From Bacillus taeanensis (GTDB taxonomy: Bacteria > Bacillota > Bacilli > Bacillales > UBA6769), in NCBI RefSeq assembly GCF_003318295.1, contig NZ_QOCW01000035.1:1-42679 (forward strand): a stretch of 42,679 nucleotides of DNA. The letters are read 5' to 3'. The notes below the pieces were generated by a model. That model did not search any database. It saw only the letters and a list, made by a program, of their open reading frames with translations, and was not told the DNA's origin. Position 1 is the stretch's first letter, and each line of letters starts with the position of its first letter. Positions 10,598 through 20,252 of this stretch are shown here, piece by piece. Made by a program: the position numbers and the translations under genes.

Positions 10598-11536
10598 ATG
10601 AAAATTGTTTTTATGGGAACCCCTGATTTTTCAGTACCGGTTTTAAAGCAGCTTGTTGAAGATGGTTATGAAGTAGTTGGTGTTGTGACCCAGCCCGATC
10701 GACCTAAGGGAAGAAAAAGAACATTAACACCGCCGCCTGTAAAAGTTGAAGCAGAAAAGCAGGGTTTAGCGGTTTTTCAGCCTGAAAAGATTAGAAATGA
10801 GTATAAAGAAATTATAACTCTTAATCCTGATCTCATCGTAACGGCTGCCTATGGTCAGCTGCTGCCAAGAGAGATTCTTGAAGCACCTCAGTATGGCTGT
10901 ATTAATGTTCATGCCTCGCTTCTGCCCGAGTATCGCGGTGGCGCACCTATTCATTATGCAATCCGTGATGGTAAGGAAAAAACAGGTGTTACAATTATGT
11001 ATATGGTAGAAAAGTTAGATGCAGGAGATATTTTAACACAGGTGGAAGTTCCTATCTTGGAAGAAGATCATGTTGGTTCCCTTCATAATAAATTAAGTGC
11101 AGCAGGAGCAAAACTGCTGTCTGAAACGATTCCAGCGCTTGTGCGAGGAGAAATTAAACCGATCGCACAAGATGAGGAAAAAGTTACTTTTTCGCCAACA
11201 ATTAAACGAGAAGAAGAGTTAATTGATTGGACGAATAATGGCGAACAGATTTATAATCAAATTCGCGGGATGCATCCATGGCCTATTGCCTATACAACTT
11301 TTGAAAACAAACTAATGAAAATATGGTGGGGCGTAAAAGTGCCTATAGTGAAAAGAGAAGAACCCGGAAGAATTATTACTGTTGAAGACGATGGCTTTGT
11401 TGTTGCGTCTGGAAACAATACGGCAATTAAAGTAACTGAATGTCAGCCTGCAGGAAAAAAAAGAATGACAGCATCACAATTTCTTCAAGGACGTAAGAGC
11501 ATAGAAGGAATAAAGTTAGGAGAAACAAATGAGTAA
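10598..11536 (+). CDS. fmt: Methionyl-tRNA formyltransferase
   Basis: 312 aa. It formylates initiator Met-tRNA with 10-formyl-tetrahydrofolate. Catalytic residues of the family are visible: N103 and H105 in INVHASLLP, and D141 in [26 protein letters not shown] is the folate-site signature. The C-terminal OB-like tRNA-binding domain follows from about residue 205. The Shine-Dalgarno sequence is weak (AAAGGTTGA), but [16 protein letters not shown] is the family start. The gene overlaps rsmB by 8 nt. Peptide deformylase, which removes the formyl group, is not encoded nearby. Confidence 0.96.
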   Translation: MKIVFMGTPDFSVPVLKQLVEDGYEVVGVVTQPDRPKGRKRTLTPPPVKVEAEKQGLAVFQPEKIRNEYKEIITLNPDLIVTAAYGQLLPREILEAPQYGCINVHASLLPEYRGGAPIHYAIRDGKEKTGVTIMYMVEKLDAGDILTQVEVPILEEDHVGSLHNKLSAAGAKLLSETIPALVRGEIKPIAQDEEKVTFSPTIKREEELIDWTNNGEQIYNQIRGMHPWPIAYTTFENKLMKIWWGVKVPIVKREEPGRIITVEDDGFVVASGNNTAIKVTECQPAGKKRMTASQFLQGRKSIEGIKLGETNE

Positions 11537-12884
11537 TTCAAATGTTCGCCAACTTGCACTTGAGTTGTTATTAAAAATAAATAAAGAGCAAGCATACAGC
11601 AACTTGCTTCTTAATCAAACCATTAATAAGCATGATTTAAATGATAAAGATATTGGTTTGTTAACAGAGCTTGTATATGGAACCGTACAACGTCAATTAA
11701 CGCTTGAATACTACTTGAATCCTTTTTTACCGAAACGCATTAAGGCAAAAGATAGATGGGTGCTAACGCTGCTTCATATGTCAATTTATCAAATGGTCTA
11801 TTTAGATCGAATTCCTGCTAGAGCGGTACTATTTGAAGCTGTAGAAATCGCAAAGAAAAAAGGCCACTCCGGTTTAGCGAGTATGGTAAACGGCATTTTA
11901 CGCAATTTTCAAAGAAAAGATGTGCAGGATTTTTCGGAAATTAGTTCTCCATCAGAACGCATAGCTGTTGAATATAGTCATCCTATATGGCTTGTAAACC
12001 GCTGGATTGCCCAATATGGAGAAGAAGCCGCGCAAAAAATTTGTGAAGCCAATTTGAAGATTCCTGCCGTTTCAGCGAGAGTGAATACGTATCGAACAAC
12101 GAGAGAAGAAGTGATTGAAAGTCTGGCAGATGAAGGTGTAGCAGTAAAGCCTGGAAAACTTTCAAGTGATGCTATTGAAGTAGTGAATGGAAATATACCG
12201 AAAACGAAAACATTTAAAGAAGGGTATGTTACGATACAAGATGAAAGTTCCATGCTTGTAGCACGTGCGCTTCATCCTCAACAAGATGAACGCATTCTTG
12301 ACTGCTGTGCAGCGCCTGGAGGAAAAACCACTCATATTGCTGAACTATTACGAAATACAGGTGAAGTTACAGCGCTTGATCTTCATGCACATAAAATCAA
12401 ACTAATTAATCAAGCTGTAGGGCGTTTAAAACTTAACAATGTGAAAACAATGACTTTAGACAGCCGAAAAGCAAAGGAGAGCTTTAACAAAGAGTCCTTT
12501 GATAAAATTCTAGTGGATGCCCCATGTACAGGCTTTGGGGTGATTCACCGCAAGCCTGATATAAAGTGGAGCAAACAAGAAGAAGATATTGCTGCAATTC
12601 AAAGCGTGCAGTTAGAAATATTAGAAGCAGCTTCTTCGTTATTAAAGCCGGGCGGTATGCTTGTATACAGCACCTGTACAATTGAAAAGGAAGAAAATGA
12701 AGAAGTAATCAAACAATTTGTGCAGTCTCATCCGGAATTTACGTTTGACAGCATGTTAACGGAACGTCTTCCAGCACAGCTTTTGCCTTATATAAATAAG
12801 CAAAATGGTTATGTGCAAATATTGCCGCATTATTTTAACAGCGATGGTTTCTTTATCGCTTGTATTAAAAAACAAACAACATGA
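11529..12884 (+). CDS. rsmB: 16S rRNA m5C967 methyltransferase RsmB
   Basis: 451 aa, SAM-dependent. An N-terminal NusB-like RNA-binding domain (residues 1-140, ending near [12 protein letters not shown]) is fused to a Rossmann methyltransferase. The SAM motif is [14 protein letters not shown]. The two family cysteines are C333 in DAPCTGFG and C383 in [14 protein letters not shown]; the latter is normally the nucleophile for DAPC/STC-type enzymes, or they act as a pair. The start overlaps the fmt stop, and GGAGAAA at the fmt end serves as the ribosome binding site, so translation is probably coupled. Confidence 0.95.
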   Translation: MSNSNVRQLALELLLKINKEQAYSNLLLNQTINKHDLNDKDIGLLTELVYGTVQRQLTLEYYLNPFLPKRIKAKDRWVLTLLHMSIYQMVYLDRIPARAVLFEAVEIAKKKGHSGLASMVNGILRNFQRKDVQDFSEISSPSERIAVEYSHPIWLVNRWIAQYGEEAAQKICEANLKIPAVSARVNTYRTTREEVIESLADEGVAVKPGKLSSDAIEVVNGNIPKTKTFKEGYVTIQDESSMLVARALHPQQDERILDCCAAPGGKTTHIAELLRNTGEVTALDLHAHKIKLINQAVGRLKLNNVKTMTLDSRKAKESFNKESFDKILVDAPCTGFGVIHRKPDIKWSKQEEDIAAIQSVQLEILEAASSLLKPGGMLVYSTCTIEKEENEEVIKQFVQSHPEFTFDSMLTERLPAQLLPYINKQNGYVQILPHYFNSDGFFIACIKKQTT

Positions 12885-12898
12885 AAGGTGGTGACAAC

Positions 12899-13978
12899 AT
12901 GGAAGCAGCAGTAGGAGAAAAAACAAACGTAAAAAAACCTTCTATTTATTCCATGCAGTATCACGAATTAAAAAAATGGTTAAAAGAAAACGATGAACCG
13001 ACATTTAGAGTAGACCAATTGTTTGATTGGTTATATAAAAAACGTGTAACAAGCTTTGATGATATGACAAACCTTTCAAAATCATTACGAGAAAAATTAA
13101 CGGAACAATTTCAAGTCACACCAATGAAACAGCTTGTTCGCCAAGAATCAAAAGATGGTACAATTAAATTTTTATTTGAATTACATGATGGTTATTCAAT
13201 TGAAACTGTGCTGATGCGCCATGAATATGGAAACAGTATTTGTGTCACAACACAAGTTGGCTGCCGCTTAGGCTGTACGTTTTGTGCTTCTACTCTTGGT
13301 GGATTAAAACGGAATCTTGAAGCAGGTGAAATTGTCGCACAAGTTGTGCAGGTGCAGCGGGATCTAGATGCAACAGAAGAACGTGTAAGTTCAATTGTCG
13401 TAATGGGCATTGGTGAACCTTTTGATAATTATGATCCTTTACTCTCTTTTTTAAAGACGGTTAATGATTCAAAAGGGTTAAATATTGGTGCTCGCCATAT
13501 TACCGTTTCAACTAGTGGAGTTGTGCCTAAAATTTATCAATTTGCAGATGAAAAATTGCAAATTAATTTTGCGATTTCCCTTCATGCGCCAAATACGGAG
13601 ATTCGCAGTCGATTAATGCCGATTAACAAAGCATTTCCGCTTCCGAAATTAATGGATTCGATTCGTTACTATATTGAAAAAACAGGAAGACGTGTTACGT
13701 TTGAATATGGATTATTCGGTGGGGTGAACGATCAAGTAGAGCATGCGGAAGAACTTGCTAATTTAATTAAAGATGTGAAATGCCATGTTAACTTAATTCC
13801 GGTAAACTATGTTCCAGAACGCGATTATGTACGCACACCTAAGGAGCAGATCTTTGAATTTGAGCGCACATTGAAAAAATGTGGGGTAAATGTAACAATT
13901 CGTCGTGAACAAGGACATGACATTGATGCAGCCTGTGGGCAGTTACGTGCTAAGGAGCGCAAAGAAGAGACGAGGTGA
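12899..13978 (+). CDS. rlmN: RlmN, radical-SAM 23S rRNA/tRNA adenine C2-methyltransferase
   Basis: About 359 aa. It methylates C2 of A2503 in 23S rRNA and A37 in some tRNAs. The radical-SAM cluster ligands are C122, C126 and C129 (CRLGCTFC), and the C-terminal C346 in [10 protein letters not shown] matches the cysteine that forms the methylated intermediate. [11 protein letters not shown] and the SLHAPN motif are also typical. The frame opens at an ATG at 12881 that overlaps the rsmB stop. However, AAAGGTGGTGA (12884-12894) is an excellent ribosome binding site for the ATG at 12899, so I prefer that start. The stop codon lies inside the prpC ribosome binding site. Confidence 0.94.
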   Translation: MEAAVGEKTNVKKPSIYSMQYHELKKWLKENDEPTFRVDQLFDWLYKKRVTSFDDMTNLSKSLREKLTEQFQVTPMKQLVRQESKDGTIKFLFELHDGYSIETVLMRHEYGNSICVTTQVGCRLGCTFCASTLGGLKRNLEAGEIVAQVVQVQRDLDATEERVSSIVVMGIGEPFDNYDPLLSFLKTVNDSKGLNIGARHITVSTSGVVPKIYQFADEKLQINFAISLHAPNTEIRSRLMPINKAFPLPKLMDSIRYYIEKTGRRVTFEYGLFGGVNDQVEHAEELANLIKDVKCHVNLIPVNYVPERDYVRTPKEQIFEFERTLKKCGVNVTIRREQGHDIDAACGQLRAKERKEETR

Positions 13979-13984
13979 CAAGGG

Positions 13985-14743
13985 TTGGAAACGGTGTTTA
14001 AAACGGATAAAGGCAAAGTGAGACCGCATAATGAAGACAGCGGTGGTATTTTTATAAAAAATAATCAGTCAGTGCTTGCTGTTGTTGCTGATGGAATGGG
14101 AGGTCATCGTGCTGGAGATGTAGCCAGTACGATGGCAGTCTCTTTTTTAAAAGAAAAGTGGGAACATGTAAACGAGGTACTTACTCCTCACGATGCAGAA
14201 AAGTGGTTGGAAGCTGCTATTTTAGGAGCTAACCAAAAAATATTAGACTATGCAAAGAACCACCCTGAGTGCAAAGGAATGGGAACAACCCTAGCTGCTG
14301 CATTATGTACAGAACAATACATAATAATTGCTCATATAGGAGATAGCCGTATTTATTTATTAAATGAAAATGCGTTTTCATTAAAAACAAGCGATCATTC
14401 CCTTGTAAATGAATTATTAAAAAGCGGTGAAATTACAGAGGAAGAGGCTTCAAATCATCCAAGAAAGCATGTATTGCTTCGCGCGCTTGGCACAGAAGAA
14501 TCAATATATATTGATATCCAAACCGTTCTTTGGGAAGAGGATGATTTATTACTTTTATGTTCAGATGGACTAACAAATAAAGTTTCAGATGAAACGCTTG
14601 AAGAAATGACCCGTTCTGAATACAGTTTAGATGAAATGGCAGTCCACCTCATACAACTTGCAAACAAAGCTGGGGGAGAAGATAATATTTCAGTAGCTTT
14701 ATTAAAACATTCTTCTGATCATAAGAGCAAGGGTGAAGGTTAA
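13985..14743 (+). CDS. prpC: PP2C-type Ser/Thr protein phosphatase PrpC (Stp)
   Basis: 252 aa, a Mn2+-dependent PPM phosphatase that reverses PrkC phosphorylation. Family motifs: RPHNEDSGG, VVADGMGGHRAGDVAS (metal-binding Asp), GMGTTLAAAL, AHIGDSRIYLL, LLCSDGLTNKV and GGEDNISVAL. The start is TTG at 13985, with GAGGTGA at 13972-13978, 6 nt upstream; no nearby in-frame ATG exists and homologues begin at this point. The stop overlaps the prkC start by 1 nt (TAATG), so kinase and phosphatase are co-translated. Confidence 0.95.
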   Translation: METVFKTDKGKVRPHNEDSGGIFIKNNQSVLAVVADGMGGHRAGDVASTMAVSFLKEKWEHVNEVLTPHDAEKWLEAAILGANQKILDYAKNHPECKGMGTTLAAALCTEQYIIIAHIGDSRIYLLNENAFSLKTSDHSLVNELLKSGEITEEEASNHPRKHVLLRALGTEESIYIDIQTVLWEEDDLLLLCSDGLTNKVSDETLEEMTRSEYSLDEMAVHLIQLANKAGGEDNISVALLKHSSDHKSKGEG

Positions 14744-16812
14744 TGATTGGGAAACGAATAAACGATCGTTACAAGTTGTTAAAACGAATTGGCGATGGAG
14801 GTATGGCCATTGTTTATCAAGCACATGACTTAATTTTAGATCGTATCGTGGCTGTAAAAATCCTTCGTTCGGAATTTTCTAATGATGAGCAATTTATTAA
14901 ACGGTTCCATCGGGAAGCAGAATCAGCTACTAGTTTAGATCATTCTAATATTGTCAGCATTTATGATGTAGGGGAAGAAGAAGATACTTATTTTATTGTA
15001 ATGGAATATGTGGAAGGAAAAACACTTAAAGATTTAATTAAGGAACAAGGTCGAATCCCTGTAGAAGAATCTTTAGCGATAATGAAGCAAATTACATCAG
15101 CGATTGCACATGCACATGAACATCATATTATTCACCGTGATATAAAGCCTCATAATATCTTATTAAATACAGAGGGAGAGGCTAAAGTTACTGATTTTGG
15201 AATTGCAATGGCGATGACGTCTGCAACAATTACACATACAAATTCAGTACTTGGCTCCGTTCATTATTTTTCTCCCGAACAAGCAAGAGGCGGTATTACC
15301 AATGAAAAATCTGATATTTATTCACTTGGAATTGTGCTGTACGAAATGGTGACAGGTGAACTGCCGTTTTCAGGAGAATCACCAGTGACAGTAGCGTTAA
15401 AACATTTGCAGGAAGAAGTAAAATCGCCTAAGGCTCTTAATCCAATTATTCCTCAAAGTGTTGAAAATATTATTTATAAGGCACTTGCAAAAGATCCATT
15501 TCACCGTTATGGAAGTGTATATGAAATGGAAGAAGACATTAATACAGCTCTTAGTCCTTCGCGCATAGAAGAGCCTAAATATGAACCACCATCGGATGAT
15601 GAAGAAGCTACAAAAGTGCTAACGCCAATTTCTCCTAAAATGAGTGTTCATAGCGAGGCGCAGACGAAACCAGCACAGGTGGAAAAAAGGGACATTAAAA
15701 AGCAGGAAAGCAGTTCTGAAGGGAAACCGAAATTATCAACGAAACCGTGGAAAAGAATGCTGTTATTTTTACTTCTATTTTTCTTTTTGTTTGGCGGCGC
15801 AGCAGTAGCGGCCATTACATTTATTCCAGGCTTTTTTAAAGGAGAAGAAGTAACTGTACCTGATGTAAGAGATATGTCTTATACAGAGGCTTATGAAACG
15901 ATAAGAGATTTAGGTTTAACGCCAAAACGACAAGAAGAATTTCATGATGAAGTAGAAGCGGGGAAAGTTTTTCAACAAGATCCTCTTCCAAACACAGTAG
16001 TTAAGAAAAAAGAAACAACAATGGTCACCTTATTTGTCAGCAAGGGGAAAGAAAAAGAGCCTCTTGAAGATTATATTGGGAAAGATTATGAAACAACTAA
16101 GAACATTATAGAAGGCAGTTATGAAGACGTTGTATGGATGGGTGTTTCAACAGCCGATCATCCAGAAGGTGTGATATTTGAACAAAGTCCTGAAGCGGGT
16201 ACAATGGTTGTTCCGGAAAACACTAGTCTGATTTTAAAATACAGCACTGGCCAAGATACAATAACTATTCCTAACTTTACAGATTGGGGGGTAGATCAGG
16301 TCAGAGAAACACTCAATCTTCAAGACATTGAACTGGTTACTCAGGAAGCACGTTATTCAGACACGATTAAAGAAGGATATATTATCGACCAGGATCCTGC
16401 TCCAGGAACAGAACTAGCAAAAGGCAGCCAAGTAAAGGTAGTTGTTTCAAAAGGACCCGAGCCGCGTCTTGAAGAAAAAGAAAAAGAGAAAGAACAAGAT
16501 GATAAAAAAGAAAAAACAGAAAAGAAGCTGGAAACGATTAAACGAATTATTAATTTAAATGTCGAAATACCGGAAAGTGAAGAGGAAAAAGAATATGCTT
16601 TGAAAATTACTTATAAAGATTCTACTACTTCTGAAGGTGTACTTGTTGAAGAGGAAAAGATTACAGCAACAAAACAATTTATTCTTCCTCTTGAAGTGAA
16701 AGAAGGAGATAAAGCAAGCTATGCAGTATTTATTAATGGTGAAGAAGTTTCGACAAAATCATATACGTATGATGAATTAAAAACTATAAAAAAACAAGAA
16801 GAAGGGACATAA
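14743..16812 (+). CDS. prkC: Membrane Ser/Thr protein kinase PrkC with PASTA repeats
   Basis: 689 aa, somewhat longer than B. subtilis PrkC (648). It senses muropeptides/lipid II outside the cell and phosphorylates cytoplasmic targets; in B. subtilis it also triggers germination by muropeptides. Kinase domain 1-270: glycine loop RIGDGGMAIVY, K39 in AVKIL, HRDIKPHN with D133, DFG at 151-153, and a threonine-rich activation loop (159-168). A single membrane segment lies at about 341-363. Outside are three PASTA repeats (about 371-437, 438-506, 507-577), the middle one divergent and lacking the usual VPDV start. Next come a Lys/Glu linker and a C-terminal beta-type domain to 689, like the Ig-like end of related kinases. 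It is followed 1 nt later by rsgA. Confidence 0.95.
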   Translation: MIGKRINDRYKLLKRIGDGGMAIVYQAHDLILDRIVAVKILRSEFSNDEQFIKRFHREAESATSLDHSNIVSIYDVGEEEDTYFIVMEYVEGKTLKDLIKEQGRIPVEESLAIMKQITSAIAHAHEHHIIHRDIKPHNILLNTEGEAKVTDFGIAMAMTSATITHTNSVLGSVHYFSPEQARGGITNEKSDIYSLGIVLYEMVTGELPFSGESPVTVALKHLQEEVKSPKALNPIIPQSVENIIYKALAKDPFHRYGSVYEMEEDINTALSPSRIEEPKYEPPSDDEEATKVLTPISPKMSVHSEAQTKPAQVEKRDIKKQESSSEGKPKLSTKPWKRMLLFLLLFFFLFGGAAVAAITFIPGFFKGEEVTVPDVRDMSYTEAYETIRDLGLTPKRQEEFHDEVEAGKVFQQDPLPNTVVKKKETTMVTLFVSKGKEKEPLEDYIGKDYETTKNIIEGSYEDVVWMGVSTADHPEGVIFEQSPEAGTMVVPENTSLILKYSTGQDTITIPNFTDWGVDQVRETLNLQDIELVTQEARYSDTIKEGYIIDQDPAPGTELAKGSQVKVVVSKGPEPRLEEKEKEKEQDDKKEKTEKKLETIKRIINLNVEIPESEEEKEYALKITYKDSTTSEGVLVEEEKITATKQFILPLEVKEGDKASYAVFINGEEVSTKSYTYDELKTIKKQEEGT

Positions 16813-16813
16813 C

Positions 16814-17695
16814 ATGGCAGAAGGTAGAATTATAAAAGCATTAAGCGGCTTTTATTATGTAGCTGACGGAGAAAATACAATTCAATGCCGTGGACGTGGG
16901 AATTTCAGGAAACGAAAGATAACACCGCTTGTAGGAGATATTGTCGAATATGAAGCCGAAAACATGACAGATGGTTATGTTTTAGAAGTGTATGAGCGGA
17001 AAAATGCGTTAATTCGTCCTCCGATTGCAAACGTTGATCAAGCAATCTTAGTTTTTTCGATTAAAGAACCTGACTTAAATTTGCAGCTGCTCGATAAATT
17101 TCTTGTTCATATTGAAGCAAACGATATCGAGCCGCTTATTTGTTTTTCAAAATATGATCTAGCAGATGAAACATTAAAGCACCAAGTTGATGAAATTGTT
17201 AAACAATATGAGCAGGTTGGTTATACAGTTCTGTTAACCTCTACAATAGAAGAAGAGGGAATAAAAAAAATTCGACCTTTTCTAACAAACAATATCTCAG
17301 TAGTTGCTGGACAATCTGGTGTAGGAAAATCGTCTTTGTTAAATGCACTGGAGCCTTCCCTTCACATTGAAACTAACAATATTTCAATGCATTTAGGACG
17401 CGGTAAACATACAACAAGGCATGTAGAGCTTCTTCAGATTGAGGGAGGGCTTGTCGCAGATACACCAGGGTTTAGTTCGCTTGATTTTCACAATATTGAA
17501 GCAGAAGATTTAACTTACTGTTTTCCGGAAATGCGTGCCCTTATTAATGATTGTAAATTTAGAGGATGTACCCATACTCAAGAACCAAAGTGTGCGGTAA
17601 GAGAAGCTGTAGAAGGCGAAAAAATATCTTCTTCACGATATAAACATTATGTTGAATTTCTACAGGAAATAAAAAGTCAAAAACGGAGGTACTAA
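16814..17695 (+). CDS. rsgA: RsgA (CpgA), 30S ribosome maturation GTPase
   Basis: 293 aa, a circularly permuted GTPase that checks late 30S assembly. It is co-transcribed with and phosphorylated by PrkC in B. subtilis. An N-terminal OB fold is followed by permuted G motifs: G4-like SKYD, then G1 GQSGVGKSS (166-174), then GRGKHTTRH and G3 DTPGF. The C-terminal zinc finger is [18 protein letters not shown] replaces the textbook NKxD; relatives also vary here. The start lies 1 nt after the prkC stop with only a weak GGGA upstream, so coupling is likely. Confidence 0.95.
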   Translation: MAEGRIIKALSGFYYVADGENTIQCRGRGNFRKRKITPLVGDIVEYEAENMTDGYVLEVYERKNALIRPPIANVDQAILVFSIKEPDLNLQLLDKFLVHIEANDIEPLICFSKYDLADETLKHQVDEIVKQYEQVGYTVLLTSTIEEEGIKKIRPFLTNNISVVAGQSGVGKSSLLNALEPSLHIETNNISMHLGRGKHTTRHVELLQIEGGLVADTPGFSSLDFHNIEAEDLTYCFPEMRALINDCKFRGCTHTQEPKCAVREAVEGEKISSSRYKHYVEFLQEIKSQKRRY

Positions 17696-17697
17696 TC

Positions 17698-18342
17698 ATG
17701 ATTAAAATTGCACCATCTATTTTATCAGCAGACTTCGCAAAGCTGGGGGAAGAAATTAAAGATGTGGAAAATGGAGGAGCGGATTATATTCATGTCGATG
17801 TAATGGATGGCCATTTTGTGCCAAATATTACAATTGGTCCGCTTATTGTTAATGCAATTCGTCCTGTTACCAATTTACCGCTTGATGTTCATTTAATGAT
17901 TGAAAATCCAGATCTATATATTAAAGAATTTGCAAAGGCAGGAGCGGATATTATTTCTGTTCATGTGGAAGCATGTCCGCATTTACATCGTACCATTCAC
18001 CTCATTAAAGAATGCGGTGTGAAAGCAGGATTGGTTTTAAATCCTGCTACACCAGTGTCTTCTATTCAACATGTTATAAAGGATGTAGATCTTGTATTAT
18101 TAATGACTGTTAATCCTGGTTTTGGAGGTCAGTCATTTATTGAAGAAGTGGTTCCAAAAATTAAAGAAGTGGCTGATATGGCGGTACAAAGAGGTCTTCA
18201 TATTGATATCGAAGTAGATGGCGGTGTGAATGCCGAAACAGCACAAAGATGTATCGATGCAGGAGCGAACGTATTAGTGGCAGGCTCAGCTATTTTTAAT
18301 AAACAAGATCGTGCAGAAGCAATTGGAAACATTCGTGGTTAA
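17698..18342 (+). CDS. rpe: Ribulose-phosphate 3-epimerase
   Basis: 214 aa TIM barrel interconverting ribulose-5-phosphate and xylulose-5-phosphate in the pentose phosphate pathway. Motifs: [33 protein letters not shown] (metal His/Asp), [21 protein letters not shown] and IEVDGGVN with the final catalytic/metal Asp. CGGAGGT precedes the ATG, and rsgA ends 2 nt upstream. The usual Bacillus order rsgA-rpe-thiN is kept, but an inserted repeat separates rpe from thiN. Confidence 0.96.
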   Translation: MIKIAPSILSADFAKLGEEIKDVENGGADYIHVDVMDGHFVPNITIGPLIVNAIRPVTNLPLDVHLMIENPDLYIKEFAKAGADIISVHVEACPHLHRTIHLIKECGVKAGLVLNPATPVSSIQHVIKDVDLVLLMTVNPGFGGQSFIEEVVPKIKEVADMAVQRGLHIDIEVDGGVNAETAQRCIDAGANVLVAGSAIFNKQDRAEAIGNIRG

Positions 18343-18363
18343 CATGTAATTTTTAAAAAGAGC

Positions 18364-18493
18364 AGGAGGATGACTCACTAGGGTCTGACCCCCTCAAATC
18401 CATGGAGCATATAGCGGTTGTTTACAAAGAATTACCGATATATTGGATGAGGAGAGTCTGACCCTGTGCTTTTGAGTTAGCCTCCTATTTTTT
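18364..18493 (+). terminator. rpe terminator whose arms are split by an inserted element
   Basis: AGGAGGATGACTCA (18364-18377) pairs with TGAGTTAGCCTCCT (18473-18486): 12 Watson-Crick pairs plus one G-U. A T-run follows at 18488-18493. Arms and T-run look like a normal intrinsic terminator, but the loop is 95 nt and holds the repeat described separately. Confidence 0.6.
18378..18472. repeat. REP/MITE-like inverted-repeat element inside the rpe terminator loop
   Basis: This 95-bp segment contains the 11-bp odd palindrome GGGTCTGACCC (18381-18391) and a second GTCTGACCC copy (18456-18464) in direct orientation 73 bp away. Between them CCTCAaATCCA and CATATAGCGGT pair imperfectly with ACCGATATATTGGATGAGG, so the segment folds back on itself. 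It has no ORF of note. Short GGGTCTGACCC-type palindromes occur as dispersed repeats in several bacterial groups; whether this one is repeated in the host genome cannot be seen here. Confidence 0.55.
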
Positions 18494-18529
18494 GTGTAAT
18501 AAAAATTTTATACAACCTAGGAGGCATTT

Positions 18530-19183
18530 ATGCATATTATTATTTTAGCTAATGGTCCTGAAATAGATTATCACGATTTAATGCCTTATAAAGAATTAAA
18601 TGCTGTTTGGGTAGGTGTTGATCGTGGGGTTCATTATTTATTAACAAAAGGAATTACACCTCGCTATGCATTTGGTGATTTTGACTCTTTAACAAAAGAG
18701 GAAACAGAATGGCTCTCCTCTCACTCATTGGACAAACAAATTTATGCTCCTGAAAAAGATCAAACAGATTTAGAAATCGCAATTGACTGGGCTGTTGCAC
18801 AAAAACCAGAACAAATCACCATTCTAGGAGCTACTGGAGGAAGGTTGGATCATGCATTAATAAACATTCAGCTTCTTTTAAAAGGGTTTCAAAACAATCT
18901 AAAAATGTCCATTGTAGATAAGCAAAACAAGCTGTCGATGGTAGGACCTGGAAGTTATATAATCAATAAAGAAAATTATTTTAAATACGTCTCGTTTATT
19001 TCGTTTTCTCATTCGGTTGAAGGTTTGACATTAAAAGGATTTAAGTATCCTTTGGAGAATGAGCAGCTTAGTTGGGGTTCCTCTTTATGTATTTCAAATG
19101 AATTAGTAGAAGAAAAAGGGTGTTATTCTTTTTTAAACGGCATATTAATAATGGTAAAGAGCCGCGATCATTCTAATTATTGA
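18530..19183 (+). CDS. thiN: Thiamine pyrophosphokinase
   Basis: 217 aa; converts thiamine to thiamine diphosphate with ATP. The N-terminal catalytic domain shows GVDRGVHYLL, FGDFDSLTKEE, KDQTDLEIAIDWA and GATGGRLDHALINI, which carry the acidic residues for Mg2+ and ATP. The C-terminal beta domain binds thiamine (FISFSHSVEGLTLKGFKYPL). TAGGAGG sits 7 nt before the ATG. It follows the rpe terminator, so it probably has its own promoter or depends on read-through. spoVM lies 92 nt downstream. Confidence 0.94.
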   Translation: MHIIILANGPEIDYHDLMPYKELNAVWVGVDRGVHYLLTKGITPRYAFGDFDSLTKEETEWLSSHSLDKQIYAPEKDQTDLEIAIDWAVAQKPEQITILGATGGRLDHALINIQLLLKGFQNNLKMSIVDKQNKLSMVGPGSYIINKENYFKYVSFISFSHSVEGLTLKGFKYPLENEQLSWGSSLCISNELVEEKGCYSFLNGILIMVKSRDHSNY

Positions 19184-19275
19184 AAAAGGTACTATTTTTA
19201 AACAGCTGAATATAATAGTAGAGAAATTGTCTTTTTCTTATATCTAGTTAGTATTTTCCTAAGAGGAGGGGAAAT

Positions 19276-19353
19276 ATGAAGTTTTATACGATTAAGTTAC
19301 CTAAATTTCTCGGGGGGGTTATTCGAGCGCTGCTAGGGTCATTTAAAAAGTAA
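19276..19353 (+). CDS. spoVM: SpoVM, stage V sporulation membrane-curvature peptide
   Basis: A 25-residue peptide, MKFYTIKLPKFLGGVIRALL plus GSFKK. It is one residue shorter than B. subtilis SpoVM and otherwise nearly identical. This amphipathic helix recognises the convex forespore membrane and anchors the SpoIVA coat scaffold; Pro9, needed for localisation, is present. GAGGAGGGG lies just upstream of the ATG. The stop codon is in the left arm of the shared terminator. In B. subtilis it is driven by sigma-E; I could not find a convincing sigma-E site in 19184-19275. Its presence shows an endospore former. Confidence 0.95.
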   Translation: MKFYTIKLPKFLGGVIRALLGSFKK

Positions 19354-19395
19354 TAAAACAAAAAAGCACCGATTCGGTGCTTTTTTGTTTTATTA
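19351..19395. terminator. Bidirectional terminator between spoVM and rpmB
   Basis: Arms 19351-19372 and 19374-19395 are perfect complements. The core is GCACCGA/TCGGTGC, with A- and T-tracts on both sides, so it ends spoVM on the plus strand and rpmB on the minus strand. It starts at the spoVM stop codon. Confidence 0.9.
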
Positions 19396-19406
19396 CTTTC
19401 GTCCTA

Positions 19407-19592
19407 TTATACACGCTCTACTTTGCCAGACTTAAGAGCGCGGGCAGAAACCCAAACTTTTTTAGGTTTACCATCAACTAAAATTCTTACTTTTTGTAAG
19501 TTAGCGCCCCATTTACGCTTTGATGCATTTAATGCGTGAGAACGCTTATTTCCAAATGTTGTTTTGCGTCCAGTAACTACACATTTAGCCAT
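19407..19592 (-). CDS. rpmB: 50S ribosomal protein L28
   Basis: 61 aa, one residue shorter near the N-terminus than the B. subtilis protein. [35 protein letters not shown] and [14 protein letters not shown] are characteristic. Only one cysteine (C4) remains, so it is a zinc-free form. AGGAGG lies upstream of the ATG at 19592. It is transcribed alone against its neighbours, as in B. subtilis. Confidence 0.96.
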   Translation of the reverse strand: MAKCVVTGRKTTFGNKRSHALNASKRKWGANLQKVRILVDGKPKKVWVSARALKSGKVERV

Positions 19593-19652
19593 TCAAAAAA
19601 CCTCCTTCAATCCAAACATCAAGTATGATAACTTTACAGTCAATACTTATAC

Positions 19653-19681
19653 ATATTATCATCTCACTTTAAATAATGCAA
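19653..19681 (-). promoter_or_regulatory. Possible sigma-A promoter of rpmB
   Basis: On the minus strand -35 TTGCAT (19681-19676), 17-nt spacer, -10 TAATAT (19658-19653) with TG one base upstream (extended -10). This leaves a leader of about 50-60 nt. A separate TTGACT closer to the gene has no matching -10. Confidence 0.45.
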
Positions 19682-19874
19682 CATATTCATTGCATCTATC
19701 AAGAAAAAAACTTAACACCAACTAAAATAACAGTTTATCATTCAAAACAGTTTGGTTTCTTTTAAAAAGGAGCTGGGTATAGTAAAATAACAGTATAAAT
19801 GGACACAGTAATCCTCTTTACAATTCTTTTTATTGGAAAAAATGAATTGAAATTCATAAAAGGAGGTCCTTATT

Positions 19875-20240
19875 TTGACAATTGAAATGAATACAACATA
19901 TGGTCAAATTGATATTAATAATGACGTAATTGCTGCAATTGCAGGGGGGGCTGCAATTGATTGTTATGGAATCGTAGGGATGGCATCACAAAAACAATTA
20001 AAAGACGGAATTTCAGAATTATTAGGACGAGAGAATTTTAAGCGAGGCATTATTGTTAGAAAAGAAGAAGAGAGAATACATATTGACTTGTATATTATTG
20101 TGAGTTATGGAACAAAAATATCAGAAGTCGCACATAATGTCCAAACAAAAGTAAAATATCAACTTGATAAAATGCTTGGATTATCAGTAGACACAATTAA
20201 TATTTATATACAAGGAGTCCGAGTGGTGAACGCTGAGTAA
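19875..20240 (+). CDS. yloU: Asp23/Gls24-family protein YloU
   Basis: 121 aa. Function is not settled; Asp23-family proteins are alkaline-shock or envelope-associated proteins in staphylococci, and this one sits directly before fakA in most Firmicutes. IAGGAAIDCYGIVGMAS, IHIDLYIIVSYGTKISEVAHNVQTK (shown in part) and VNIYIQGVRV are the family pattern. The start is TTG at 19875 with AGGAGGT 7-8 nt upstream; the N-terminus MTIEMNTTYGQIDINNDVI agrees with relatives. 12 nt separate it from fakA. No confident promoter was found in the preceding 280 nt. Confidence 0.9.
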   Translation: MTIEMNTTYGQIDINNDVIAAIAGGAAIDCYGIVGMASQKQLKDGISELLGRENFKRGIIVRKEEERIHIDLYIIVSYGTKISEVAHNVQTKVKYQLDKMLGLSVDTINIYIQGVRVVNAE

Positions 20241-20252
20241 GGAGGAGTTTTT

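Noticed and set aside
19184..19275. TATAAT at 19211-19216 as a spoVM promoter
   Set aside because: No -35 at suitable spacing, and spoVM is expected to use sigma-E; no convincing sigma-E site was found either.
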